From the NCBI GenBank assembly GCA_963575745.1, contig CAUYUJ010015266.1:253001-310000 (forward strand): a stretch of 57,000 nucleotides of DNA. The letters are read 5' to 3'. The notes under the pieces were generated by a model. It saw only the letters and a program-made list of their open reading frames with translations. It did not search any database and was not told the origin of the DNA. Positions 48,700 through 57,000 of the stretch are shown here, piece after piece. The first letter of the stretch is position 1, and every line of letters starts with the position of its first letter. Source of the stretch: Prorocentrum cordatum (lineage: Eukaryota > Sar > Dinophyceae > Prorocentrales > Prorocentraceae). Position numbers and translations under genes: made by a program.

Positions 48700-49425
48700 C
48701 CCAACACACATATGGCTACCATTGCGTTGCATAGCATAACATAGCATGGCAGAGCAAGCATAGGTTGCCCACAACGTGGGGAACCTATGGTGTAGCATAG
48801 CGTAGCATAGCATATCATATCACAATGGCAAATCATATATTCCCCGCTAAGTAGCACCTGTGGTGTAGCATAACATAGTAATAGCACAGCATAGCACAGC
48901 ATGGCAATGCACGGGTTCCCCACTAGGTGGGGAACCTATGATGTAACATAGCGTAGCATAGCATAGCATAGCATAGCACAGGATGGCAAAGCATAGGTCC
49001 CCAACTGAGTGGGGAACCTATGGTGTCCCATCTCACAGCTGAACTATAACTCAGCATGTCAAAGAATAGGTTCCCCACTAAGTGGGGACCCTATGGTGTA
49101 CCATTGCATAGCATAACATAGCAGAGCGTGGCAAAGCATAGGTTCCCCACAACGTGGGGAACCTATGGTGTAACATAGCGTAGCATAGCATATCATAGCA
49201 CAGCATGGCAAATCATAGGTTCCCCGCTAAGTGGAACCTATGGTGTAACATAACATAGTAATAGCATAGCATAGTACACCATGGCAAAGCATAGATTCCC
49301 CACTGAGTGGGGAACCTATGGTGTGGCATAGCGTAGCATAGCATAGCATAGCATAGAACAGCATTGCCAAGCATAGGTTACCCACTAAGTGGGGAACCTA
49401 TGGTGTACCATAGCATAGCTTCCCA
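48700..49425 (+). repeat. Palindromic satellite, about 77-bp unit, nine copies
   Basis: Each unit has an inverted repeat (GGTTCCCCACT-AGTGGGGAACC type) at about 48770, 48845, 48920, 48998, 49075, 49150, 49225, 49303 and 49385, followed by ATGGTGTAGCATAG and CATAGC words. Core variants (ACAACGT, GCTAAGT, ACTAGGT) recur in the same order after five units (380 bp), so there is a higher-order repeat. Confidence 0.9.
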
Positions 49426-49640
49426 GGGGGCCGGAAGACCTTAAAAGTTAGGACCAGCTGGAAATAAGCACCTAGGTTTTTATTTTTAGTGCCGCCCTTA
49501 TTTTTAGCACCAGGACCTCATTCTAACTCCGTGATCTTGCATGCTATATAGCTCCATGATGTCGTGTATGATGCGCGCGTAAAGGCCGTAATCGCGCATC
49601 GCGCATCTCACCCAGAGTTGCACGCCAATCGATTGGCGGT
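49426..49640. other. Spacer with 16-bp palindrome
   Basis: No ORF. CGCCAATCGATTGGCG at 49623-49638 is a perfect palindrome. Confidence 0.6.
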
Positions 49641-49691
49641 CTCAAGCCAAAATGGCTGAGTTCAGCCGAATTGTGAGCCAAAATGGCGGAG
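49641..49691 (-). other. Two tandem spliced-leader relics
   Basis: On the minus strand, AGCCATTTTGGCT (49657 to 49645, 13 of 13) and, 29 nt before it, TCCG directly followed by CCATTTTGGCTCA (13 of 13; looks like the leader lacking TAG). Two leaders in a row are the footprint of repeated trans-splicing and reinsertion. No gene was found downstream on that strand. Confidence 0.7.
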
Positions 49692-50290
49692 GGGGAGGTC
49701 GAGGAGAAGAGGGGGAGAGGAGGAGGAGGAGGAGAAGGGAGGAGAGGAAGGGAGGAGAAAGGAGAAAACAAAGGGATGGGAGGAGGAGAGGAGGAGGGAG
49801 GAGGAGGAGGAGAAAGAAGGAGGAAGGAGAGGAGGAGGAGAGGAGAGGGTGGACGGGCAGGAGCAGGAGCAGGAGGAGGAGCAGGAGGAAGGGGAGCGGC
49901 ACGTACCACACGACGCCACACGTGGCGGGCGCGCAAGAGGTGAGGGGAGCGCGCACGAAGGGGAAGGAGAGGAGGACGAGGGCGGGAGGAGGAGGTGGAA
50001 GAGAAGAGTTCGAGGAGGAAACAACCTACCTTCTCCTCATCCTCCTTCTTCTAACCGTCCTCCTCCTCCTCCTCCTCCTTCTTTTCCTCCTCCTCGTTCT
50101 CGTCCTCGTCCTCGTCCTCCTCCTCCTCCTCCTCCTCCTCCTCCTCCTAGGAGCCTCCTCCTCCTCCTCTTCGTCCTTCTTCTCCTCCTCCTCCTCCTCC
50201 TCCTCGTTCTCCTCCTCCTCCTCGTTCTCCTCCTTCTTCTCCTCCCCCTCCTCCTCCTCCTCCTCCTCCTCCTTCGACCTCCAAGGTGGC
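49691..50290. repeat. Purine block switching to pyrimidine block
   Basis: (GGA/GAA)-rich 49700-50020, then (TCC/CTC)-rich 50030-50280, a nearly clean strand switch near 50030. Confidence 0.85.
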
Positions 50291-50573
50291 GGCGGCGGCG
50301 GCATCGGTAGCGACGATGAGCGTCGCAGGCGCTGAGGATGAGGAAGGAGGGGGAGGGCGAAAGAGGGAGGAGGAGGAGAAAGAGGAGGAGGGCCGCCATC
50401 GTGGCCGATTTTTTTACGTTCCCAGGGGCCAGGGGGGAAGGGGATCGGGGGCCAAGTTGCCCCCCCCCCCAAGAACTCCATGTTTGTTCTGGGACCACTG
50501 CCGCTATACAAAAAACAAGTCGGGGGATCCTCAGGAAAACCATGTTTTGCTTGCCTTGCCGTTCGGCCCCTCG

Positions 50574-50595
50574 TTGTTAGCCATTCTGGGCCGAG
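50574..50595 (+). other. Spliced-leader relic (sense)
   Basis: TTAGCCATTCTGGGCCGAG region; about 15 of 22 leader matches with a TAGCCATT core, 35 nt before ATG 50630. Confidence 0.45.
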
Positions 50596-50629
50596 TTTTC
50601 GATTCGAGGGCTTGCGCAGGGCAAGCAAG

Positions 50630-50712
50630 ATGGCCGCCCAAGAGCGCGCCGCAGTCTGGGTTCCGGATGGTGAGGACTCAGCGGCCTTGCTGCTCAAGGA
50701 GCCTGGGATCTC
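50630..50712 (+). CDS. Gene Z, probable first exon
   Basis: ATG 50630 in an AAGATGGCC context opens MAAQERAAVWVPDGEDSAAL followed by LLKEPG, then dissolves into the (TCC)n tract, probably the first intron. Preceded by a spliced-leader relic. Donor not fixed. Confidence 0.4.
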
Positions 50713-51123
50713 CTCCTCCTTCTCCTCCTCTTCCTCCCCCTCGTCCTCCTCCCCCTGAGCTCCCGCATCACCCTCCTCATCCTCATCCACTTGCTTTTGT
50801 CATGACTCTCCTCCTCCGCCGCATCTCCCTCCCTCCTCCTCCTCCTCCTCCTCCTGCTCCCCCTTCCTCATCCTCCTCCTCCTCCACCTCCTCCTCCTCC
50901 TTCTCCTCCTCCTCCTCGTCCTGCTCTTCTCCTCCTCCTCCTCATCCTCCTCCTGTTTCTCCTCCTTCCCCCCCCCCCCCTCCTCCTCCTCCTCCTCCCC
51001 CCCCTCCTCCTGCTCCGCCCTCCTCCTCTTCCCACCTCTCCTCTCCTGCCGCCTCCTCCTCTTCCTCCCCTCCTCCACCTCCCTCCACTCCTCCTCCTCC
51101 TCCTCCTCCTCCTCCTCCTCCTC

Positions 51124-51154
<31 letters not shown>

Positions 51155-51180
51155 TTCCTCCTTTCAGAGTTTTATTTTGA
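50713..51180. repeat. (TCC)n pyrimidine tract, probable intron
   Basis: Nearly pure TCC/CCT/TTC for about 450 bp. Poly-Pro/Ser ORFs here are not genes. Confidence 0.8.
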
Positions 51181-51249
51181 TTTGTTTCACCGTCGAGTTT
51201 TACCTTGTTTGCAGAGTTTGGCTTGATGAAGCACACAGTGAAACAAAAA

Positions 51250-51373
51250 AACTCCTCCGTTCAGAAACACGGCCATTCCAGAGGAGAGCCTGCTGCCGTT
51301 CATCGACGACTGGCTGGACCGCGGCAAGCCGCAATACGGAGGGTCGATGCAGAAGGTCGATTGGTCGTTAAGG
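51250..51373 (+). CDS. Gene Z, probable exon
   Basis: Codes RNTAIPEESLLPFIDDWLDR and GKPQYGGSMQKVDWSLR, ending in frame at AGG/GTGAGTTC (donor 51374). Left border uncertain; a stop lies just upstream near 51238. Confidence 0.5.
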
Positions 51374-51545
51374 GTGAGTTCCCAGGGGGGGGGATCGAGG
51401 GTTGCAGGAGAGAGGCCCCAAGGGACCCTCTTTGAGACTCCAATGGGGGGAACCTCCTGCTGCTCCCGCTTGGGGCCCTCGAGGGCCACTACGGTCATTG
51501 CCCTCCCCCCTTTTCGGAACTCACCCTTGCCAACCATCCCGGAAG
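51374..51545 (+). other. Intron, GT-AG, 172 nt
   Basis: GTGAGTTCCC at the 5' end, CATCCCGGAAG at the 3' end. Both flanking exons meet in phase 0. Confidence 0.55.
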
Positions 51546-51700
51546 GGTATCAGCGTGCAGGGGCTCCAGGACAACTCGGAGTACCTGGCCAGGTTGCTCC
51601 TCAGGGACCCCAGAGGCGGCTTCTTCGCTTGGGGCGACCTGGTGACAGCTTTTTCGGACTGGGGGAGGCCGTTCGAACACTTTCCCACAGGATCCCAAGG
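51546..51700 (+). CDS. Gene Z, probable exon
   Basis: GISVQGLQDNSEYLARLLLR, then DPRGGFFAWGDLVTAFSDWG and RPFEHFPTGSQ, a stretch of ordinary composition between low-complexity tracts. It runs into a (GAT)(GGA)n tract, the likely next intron. Donor uncertain. Confidence 0.5.
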
Positions 51701-51709
51701 CAGAAGAGG

Positions 51710-52158
51710 ATATGGGGATGATGATGATGAGGAGGAGGAGGATCAGGAGGAGGAAAAGGATGAGGAGGAGGAAGAGGAGGAGGAGGAGGAGGAGGAGGAG
51801 GAGGAGGAGGAGCAGCGGCAGCAGCAGCAGTAGCAACCATGGAGATGATAGGATGGGCCCCCTCGTAGGGTACGGCGCAGCATTCCCCTCTTGTCTTTCT
51901 CCCTGTCCTCCTCCTCTTTCTCATCCTCCTGAAGCGCGCGTCTCCTCCTCCTTCTCCTCCTGAGGCGCGCGTCTCCTCCTCCTCCTCCTCCTCCTCCTCC
52001 TCCTCCTCCTCCTCCCTCTCCTCCTCTTCCTATTCCTCCTCCTCCTCCTCCTCCTTCTCCTCCTCCTCCTCCTCCTCCTCCTCCTCGTGTGGAGGGGGAG
52101 GGGGGGAGGGGCCATCAGAGGGTCTCTAACGCTCGCACCCCCCTCAACTATCCCCCAG
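51710..52158. repeat. Purine then pyrimidine tract, probable intron
   Basis: (GAG/GGA)n 51717-51815, a CAGCAG run, unique spacer, then (CTC)n 51945-52085, ending in a classic acceptor CTATCCCCCAG. Confidence 0.75.
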
Positions 52159-52992
52159 GATGCCATGAATGAGAATCCCGCTCGGCGGATCATCGCGGAG
52201 CGTGTGGCCACCCGCCATAACTACGGCACAGTGGATCAGGTGGCGCGCGAGTATGCATATTCAACAAAAGTGATGTTGAACCACCTCCGCCGCAAGTTCG
52301 GCCAGTTTCAGAAGTTGATGGAAAAAATGCCCTTGGAGCCGCCTGGCCCACCGCATCACCCGGAGGCCCTGAAGAACCTATACAGCATGATTGTACGCAC
52401 TGAGAGGCCGCCGCAGGCCACGAGACCGATAGCCGATGCCGAGTACAAGAGCCCCTACTTGAATTTAGATGCAGCGCGGGCCGCAGTGACAGTGGAGTCT
52501 AGCGAAGGCGAGCCCGACGACAGCCACGAGACGTACGAGGAGTCAGAGGTCGATGAGGAGCCAGAGGAGGTCGGGAAGTATTTCGACTCGAAGATGTTGT
52601 GCGGCATCCGCTTGATGTCAAATGGTGATGAGGAGAGGTCCCAGACATATGAGCAAGGCGCCTCAGGCTTTATCGCAGTTCGTTTCCAGGATGGCTCAAC
52701 CCTGACGACCGAGTTCCCGAACAACTACCTGAACACCAGCACCAATAAGATCGAGCTCAAGGCCCCCCCGAACCCCAAGGACCTCGATAAGCCGAAGAAG
52801 AAGAAGAAGAAGTGCGACGACGACGACGACGACGACCTCGAGGGCGCCGAGAGCAAGGGCGGCATGAAGAGGCCAGCAGCGGCACCAGCATTGAAGAGGC
52901 CTGCGGCGGCGGCGGCACCACCATTCAAGAGGCCTGCCGGGATCTGGGACATGGAGGAGCCCGCGGATGACGACGAGGAGATTTGGGGATGA
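52159..52992 (+). CDS. Gene Z, large terminal exon; basic KRPAA-tail protein
   Basis: After acceptor CCCCCAG the frame reads DAMNENPARRIIAERVATRH; ATG 52165. The first 70 residues look like a helical, HTH-like DNA-binding part (TVDQVAREYAYSTKVMLNHL, RRKFGQF). A Glu-rich middle (ESEVDEEPEEVGKYFD) precedes a beta-rich segment (GASGFIAVRFQDGSTLTTEF), then KKKKKK, a run of Asp and three KRPAA motifs (GGMKRPAAAP, LKRPAAAAA, FKRPAGIWD). Stop at 52990. Such KRPAA tails are common in dinoflagellate nuclear proteins. Function unknown; chromatin or transposon association is a guess. Confidence 0.65.
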   Translation, partial: DAMNENPARRIIAERVATRHNYGTVDQVAREYAYSTKVMLNHLRRKFGQFQKLMEKMPLEPPGPPHHPEALKNLYSMIVRTERPPQATRPIADAEYKSPYLNLDAARAAVTVESSEGEPDDSHETYEESEVDEEPEEVGKYFDSKMLCGIRLMSNGDEERSQTYEQGASGFIAVRFQDGSTLTTEFPNNYLNTSTNKIELKAPPNPKDLDKPKKKKKKCDDDDDDDLEGAESKGGMKRPAAAPALKRPAAAAAPPFKRPAGIWDMEEPADDDEEIWG

Positions 52993-53338
52993 AGGTGGGA
53001 TCTGGTTCTTGGGCTCTGGTTCGCAATTCCATTCTTGGGCTCTGGTTTTGGGCTCTGGTATTGTTTCCATGTTTCGGCTCTGGTTCCAGTGTCAATCTCC
53101 TCGTGGGCCCGGCATCTTCGTCGTGCCTCTCCTCCGCCTCCTCCTCCTCCTCCTCCTCCTCCTCCTCCTCCTCCTCCTCTTCCCCATCTTCAACACCTCC
53201 CCCATCTCCCCCTCCACCTTCTCCTCCACTCCTCCCTCTCCCCCCCCGCCACTCCCCATAGCCCCACCCCTGCTGCTCGTCCTATCTTGTCCTTGTCGCA
53301 TTCAGCCTTGGGACCCGCCGACGTCGATGCTGTAAGAG
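52993..53338. other. Spacer with TCTGGTT repeats and (CCT)n tract
   Basis: GGGCTCTGGTT words (53010-53090), then (TCC)n 53120-53250. No gene. Confidence 0.6.
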
Positions 53339-53467
53339 ATGCCTCCCTGCACCCAGGAAGTGCAGACGCCGCCCAAGAAGCTGCCCAAGAAGGCGAAGGA
53401 GGACGCGCCAGCTTCGGGCGTGAAGGACCTCTCGAGCCTTGGGGGCGTGGGATCTTCGAGCCCTTAA
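53339..53467 (+). CDS. Short Lys/Pro-rich exon or ORF
   Basis: ATG 53339: MPPCTQEVQTPPKKLPKKAK, then EDAPASGVKDLSSLGGVGSS and a stop; 42 residues. It has better composition than the overlapping 177-residue frame. Follows the (CCT)n tract as an exon would. Confidence 0.3.
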   Translation: MPPCTQEVQTPPKKLPKKAKEDAPASGVKDLSSLGGVGSSSP

Positions 53468-53834
53468 CTCGAGCCTTCGTCAGGGTCAGGCGTGTGAGCG
53501 ACAGCTGCCAGGATACTTCGAGCCCTGGTCAGGGGCATGAGGGGTCGGCAGGGGTGAATATCTCGTGAAACGGGCGACTCCAGAACCACTTGAATTCCTA
53601 CAGGGCCTTCGAAAGCATCGGGACAAAAATTCCTAAACGTGTAGATCGAGCGGGGGACAGAGGAGGGGGAGGAGCAGGGAGGGGGCCTAGGACAGAGGAG
53701 CGGAAGGATGGGTGGAAGGGCCAGAGGCAGGGCGGGGTCGTAGCATTTGCTCGGCATCGCGAGGACGTTGGGCCACCAGCTGCTGGCGCCGACACGGTGG
53801 GGAGGGCATGGGAGGAGTGCCACTCTAATGATCT
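53468..53834. other. Spacer
   Basis: No gene accepted; purine-rich 53650-53740. Confidence 0.4.
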
Positions 53835-54362
53835 TTGCTGAGCTGGAGTGTCTCGATGAACGGAGATCGGTCTTTCCTGCGTGTACGGGTGAGCACTTGT
53901 ATAAAGAAAAGCGCCCCCCCCCGACCCCAGGACTTCGTGGCTTTCCCCAAGACCACTGCCTTCCCCAAGAACCTGATAACCGTCAAGCCCAACCCGATCG
54001 TTCTGAGTCCACATCCGGGATCTGTTGGTTACCTGAGGATGCACGATCATTCGTTGAGACGCTCAATTCAGCAACGCAAGATCGAATTCATTAAGCAGTG
54101 GCGCTCATGGAATCTACTTCGCAGTGGCTATCGTATTGCGCTCGCATTCGCAGCTGATTCACTCGAGCAGCCATCGTGGGGGGGGTGGGGCCTTGTGTCA
54201 GATAGAAGATATGAGACATGCGTGGCAATGGTTACGATTCGATTGACTCAGGGGTCTTTGCATAAGAGCTCTCGGCACTATGCAGGCACTGGGATACCTC
54301 AGGAGAGAGGAACTGTAACGGGGCAGGTGGGCGATAGCATCTCAGACGACCAGGCCTTATAA
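53835..54362 (+). CDS. Orphan exon/ORF with basic helix
   Basis: Codes MNGDRSFLRVR, then a 42-nt stretch 53889-53930 with intron-like ends (GTGAGCAC...ACCCCAG) whose removal keeps frame, then DFVAFPKTTAFPKNLITVKP and MHDHSLRRSIQQRKIEFIKQ onwards (WRSWNLLRSGYRIALAF). Quality fades after about 54200, so the true donor may be near there. No domain recognised. Confidence 0.4.
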   Translation: MLSWSVSMNGDRSFLRVRVSTCIKKSAPPRPQDFVAFPKTTAFPKNLITVKPNPIVLSPHPGSVGYLRMHDHSLRRSIQQRKIEFIKQWRSWNLLRSGYRIALAFAADSLEQPSWGGWGLVSDRRYETCVAMVTIRLTQGSLHKSSRHYAGTGIPQERGTVTGQVGDSISDDQAL

Positions 54363-54507
54363 TTTCGATGGGCAAATGGAGCAGGGAGGAGCAGGAGGAG
54401 GAGGAGGAGCAGGAGGAGAAGGGAGGAGGAGGAGTAGGATGAGGAAAAAGGAGGAGGATGAGGAGGATATGAAAGAGGATCAAGAAGGAGGGAGAGATAT
54501 TGGGCAG
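54363..54507. repeat. (GGA)n purine tract, probable intron
   Basis: GGAGGAGCAGGAGG-rich, ending in GATATTGGGCAG, an acceptor. Confidence 0.7.
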
Positions 54508-54721
54508 GGGAGGTCATCAAGCAGATCTCCGAGCTCGATTTCACAAAGGATCAGTTGAGCAAGATGATCTCGGCTCCCAAAGAGGACTGCGTTGCTTGGG
54601 CTTTGACGTACGTATCTTCTGCTGATGGCACGACTGTCAGGCTTCGCTCGGCGCGGCGGACGGTCGAAGACATCACTGCCATCTATGTGAAGTTCGGTCC
54701 GTCACCCAAGCAGTCCCAGAG
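54508..54721 (+). CDS. Orphan gene W, exon
   Basis: Begins after TGGGCAG; codes VIKQISELDFTKDQLSKMIS, APKEDCVAWALTYVSSADGT, TVRLRSARRTVEDITAIYVK and FGPSPKQSQ; ends CAGAG/GTGAGACA. No ATG inside at the start, so an upstream exon is required. Leaves a codon split 2+1. Confidence 0.6.
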
Positions 54722-54962
54722 GTGAGACATGGGGTGGTGTTGTTGCTTCTGCTGTCCCTCTTCTTCCTCCTCATCATCCTCCTTCTTCCCTCACTCTTCT
54801 CCTCCTCCTGGCCTCCTCCTCGTCCTCGTCCTCCTCCTCGTCCTCCTTCTCCTCCCAGCTCTTGCTCTTAAGTCGCCCTCCAGTCCTGCCCCGCTACGCC
54901 AATCGCCATATTAATACACTCCCCGCCCCAGGTAATTTTGTTCTCCGACTGTCCTCCTCTAG
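54722..54962 (+). other. Intron of gene W
   Basis: GTGAGACATG at the donor, long TCC/TTC-rich body, acceptor GTCCTCCTCTAG. Phase matches on both sides. Confidence 0.6.
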
Positions 54963-55039
54963 GCGAGGAGTGGCGTCTCGAATGTCGAAACACACTCTTT
55001 ACCTGGAGAGCGCACAGTGGGAGGGCGAAATCACCCAAG
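54963..55039 (+). CDS. Orphan gene W, exon
   Basis: 77 nt. The first base completes the split Arg codon, then RGVASRMSKHTLYLESAQWE and GEITQ; ends CCAAG/GTAAAGTG with one base carried over. Confidence 0.6.
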
Positions 55040-55122
55040 GTAAAGTGAGGGACGCTCTAACAACGACGAATCGTCCCTCCCCGCCGGCATGCATTCCCCT
55101 CTCTTGAGGTGCCAGGTGACAG

Positions 55123-55298
55123 ACAAGTGGTGGGAGTGCTGCAAGCTCGTGCACAAGCCAGTGTTTCACTCTTTCGGCCTTCTCAATACGGTCATGTTTG
55201 TGTGCGCTACCGCGAAGCTGCAGCCTACGAAGCCCCAGCTGGAGTCTATCCGGGATGAGCTTCGCGATATTGCGATCGAATCCCTCGGCCCAGCGTAG
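55123..55298 (+). CDS. Orphan gene W, last exon
   Basis: Acceptor AGGTGACAG. AC completes the carried G to GAC (Asp), then KWWECCKLVHKPVFHSFGLL, NTVMFVCATAKLQPTKPQLE and SIRDELRDIAIESLGPA with stop TAG at 55296. Three exons thus join without a phase conflict. No family recognised; the Trp/Cys cluster KWWECC stands out. Confidence 0.6.
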
Positions 55299-55857
55299 GC
55301 TCAGCATAGGCCCAGCGTGATCCCCAAGAGTGCGTGTGGGCCCGTGAGAGAAGGGCCCTAAGGCTGCAGTCCTCCCCGTCAGATGAGGTGTCTTTTGGAT
55401 CGACTTGGGGATCAGGCGGGCTCTTTAAGTCTTCCAATGGCGCGTGAGTGATTCATGCGAACTCTCTGTCTCCCGCTCACCTCCTCCTCGCCCCTCTCTC
55501 TCTGTCCCAGGGCTCCAGCATGCAGGGGCGACCATTGGATATGTTGCTGGCTGCGCTGACAGCCAAACGTCGATCACGGGCGCTGGAAACTAACGAAGTT
55601 TCGCTTGCCTGGTCGCCCAACCTTCTTTCTCACGACGTCGGATGTTTGAGGTTACACCGGAGGTTCTAGACGCCCAGCGTACCGAGTGAGCTCACTTGGT
55701 ACGGTGGGCGCCTAGACCCGAGGGGAGGGGGCAGAGGGGCGAAAGGATGGGGGCATCAAGGGGATTTGCAGCACATCCCACAGTTATATCACCACGCAGC
55801 TTGCTCCACATAGATTGCACCACGCAGGGGACATCACGTTTTGATTCTACGGCTAAC
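55299..55857. other. Region with two possible exons
   Basis: AQRDPQECVWARERRALRLQ...LFKSSNGA (about 55309-55444), after TCAGCATAG and ending GGCGC/GTGAGTG, looks exonic. So does a segment after CTCTCTGTCCCAG (55511) coding MQGRPLDMLLAALTAKRRSR to a stop at 55669. A 10-bp direct repeat GGCCCAGCGT flanks 55287-55318. Confidence 0.35.
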
Positions 55858-55930
55858 ACTGTATATAGATACATACATACATATATAGGTATATGCATAT
55901 ATCGATATATATATATATACATATATGCTC
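55858..55930. repeat. (TA)n / ATAC microsatellite
   Basis: ATACATACATACATATATAG and TATATATATATATACATATA. Confidence 0.9.
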
Positions 55931-56032
55931 ATCCGACAGGGGTCCATGTAGGTCAGAAGGTGCCATGGCAGTTTCAAGTCTCAAGGTTGATTCCTTCCAC
56001 TACATTAAGCTCCCGTGGTCAGAACTGCCACC

Positions 56033-56920
56033 ATGACTTTGCGGAGCGCATCCATGTCCGTGTTCTTGCTATGCTTACTCGCGGGAGCAGCAGGGGCCCC
56101 AAAGAGAAAACCAGCCGCGGCGATGCCTGCGATGATGCCAGCACGCGATTTCTTTACAGATCGTACAGATTTGGTGTGCCAAGAGATTCTCAAGCTGAGC
56201 AGTGACATTTTGGATCATCTGGGATTTGGGCACAACATGATGGAGGTCAAGTCTAAGTTAGAGAGGATCCCCCGAACGAACCACTTCATGCATCTATTCG
56301 CAGGGTGTAGATCTTTGGACAGGGAGTTCTGGAGGAAGAGTTTGGTTGGGATTTCGTACGATGTCACGCTGAGCTCAAGCAAAATGGACATCCTCACACC
56401 TATCGGCAAGGCACTTGTCCTCCTAGGACTACTCACGGTCGTACCAGCAGGTCTCATTTGCGGTGGGCCCGTATGCACGAGTTGGGTTTTCATTTGCCGG
56501 CATTCCACTAAGAGGACGCTGGAGAAGCCACAAGGGCCTCGAAAAAAAACAGATCTAGTGCGCGATGGGAATGACATGAACACGTTCATATGCATGATTA
56601 CACGTATTGCTTACTTGCGTGGCTTGAACTGGTGGTGGGAGCAGCCCATCAGCTCTTTGTTTTTCAAGATGGCTTCGTGGGTTAACATGTCGGCCTGGGC
56701 AAAGCGCACCCTGGACCGGAGCCCCGCAATGGTGACCTTCCCCATGATGAGCTATGGGGCCGACTCCAAGAAGCCGACAAAACTATGGGGAGATTGGGGG
56801 CCATTGAAGAAGCTCTATCGCCGCAGGATTGTTGCAGTGAAAGCCAAGACCCAGCTCTTTACGAATACAGGCCGATTTGAGACAACCATCCCCCTCCCAC
56901 AGATCGTTCGAGGTCGCTAG
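56033..56920 (+). CDS. Methyltransferase-like orphan protein with signal-peptide-like start
   Basis: ATG 56033 in CCACCATGA context; 295 residues. The start MTLRSASMSVFLLCLLAGAA looks like a signal peptide or anchor, followed by basic APKRKPAAAM. The body carries MHLFAGCRSLDREFW (like SAM motif I), LICGGPVCTSWVFICR (in the place of the PPC motif IV) and LNWWWEQPISSLFF (like the ENP/ENV motif). This order matches a C5-methyltransferase-like core, and the CTSWVF...EQP-x-SS pairing recurs, to my memory, in expanded dinoflagellate families. Motif I lacks the usual G-x-G, so catalysis is unproven. Compare LCGGKGG, QPSC and REQP in the copia polyprotein. The stop lies close to the window end; only about 80 bp follow. 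Confidence 0.65.
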   Translation: MTLRSASMSVFLLCLLAGAAGAPKRKPAAAMPAMMPARDFFTDRTDLVCQEILKLSSDILDHLGFGHNMMEVKSKLERIPRTNHFMHLFAGCRSLDREFWRKSLVGISYDVTLSSSKMDILTPIGKALVLLGLLTVVPAGLICGGPVCTSWVFICRHSTKRTLEKPQGPRKKTDLVRDGNDMNTFICMITRIAYLRGLNWWWEQPISSLFFKMASWVNMSAWAKRTLDRSPAMVTFPMMSYGADSKKPTKLWGDWGPLKKLYRRRIVAVKAKTQLFTNTGRFETTIPLPQIVRGR

Positions 56921-57000
56921 ATATCTCGGGTCAGGACCCATGCGAAAATCATGCATGATGTGCGGTGTTTTTGGAAACGCATTCGGGCCAAAAATACTGA

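Noticed and set aside
48700-49425. CRISPR-like array with palindromic repeats
   Set aside because: The intervals are near-identical CATAGC words, not diverse spacers; no cas genes.
50286-51371. 361-residue Pro/Ser-rich ORF
   Set aside because: Mostly translated (TCC)n; only its ends overlap plausible exons in other frames.

Overview
The window reads as nuclear DNA of a dinoflagellate; the genus cannot be fixed from sequence alone. Grounds: interspersed runs of the TTTAGGG telomere repeat; relics of the dinoflagellate spliced leader (core AGCCATTTTGGCT) just upstream of several ORFs and on the same strand; introns that include a probable GA-AG one; high GC; proteins with KRPAA-type tails; and a landscape dominated by retroelements, satellites and purine/pyrimidine microsatellites. 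No rRNA, tRNA, operon or CRISPR locus was seen.

Layout. 1-5748: a Ty1/copia polyprotein, open through the left edge, with a methyltransferase-like region, integrase, reverse transcriptase and RNase H, then a possible 3' LTR. 6563-9005: a gene with three Cys-rich (probably zinc-binding) repeats. 9.2-17.2 kb: a gene-free mosaic of satellites and cassettes separated by TTTAGGG tracts. 17.4-21.5 kb, minus strand: a broken DDE-transposase-like gene and a 459-residue orphan protein, each with a spliced-leader relic upstream. 21.5-24.5 kb: spacer with purine-rich tracts and three very small charged ORFs. 24.5-33.3 kb: a large non-LTR (LINE-like) element whose RNA-binding-like ORF, endonuclease/RT ORF and a third ORF share one reading frame and are separated only by TGA and TAG; three more ORFs follow. 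34.07-34.37 kb: an array of perfect hairpins. 34.6-37.8 kb: two divergently oriented paralogues of a Gly-Tyr-Asp-Lys repeat protein. 38.1-42.0 kb, minus strand: two more orphan genes, one with a homopolymer frameshift and an intron. 42.6-49.4 kb: a second mosaic of the same telomere-bounded cassettes, ending in a palindromic satellite. 49.6-55.3 kb: spliced-leader relics and a run of exons separated by introns made largely of (TCC)n or (GGA)n; several exon joins keep phase. 56033-56920: a secreted-looking protein with methyltransferase-like motifs.

How it fits together. Much of the coding content is mobile or mobile-derived (copia, LINE, DDE transposase), and several other genes look like reinserted cDNAs of trans-spliced messages. 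The two cassette mosaics share families in one orientation relative to the telomere repeat, which suggests repeated end-addition or recombination through telomere tracts. Most orphan proteins could not be assigned a function. The strongest unexplained signals are the GNRA-type hairpins sown through the copia element, the stop-separated single-frame LINE, the telomere-bounded cassettes, the hairpin arrays and the divergent GYD-repeat pair.
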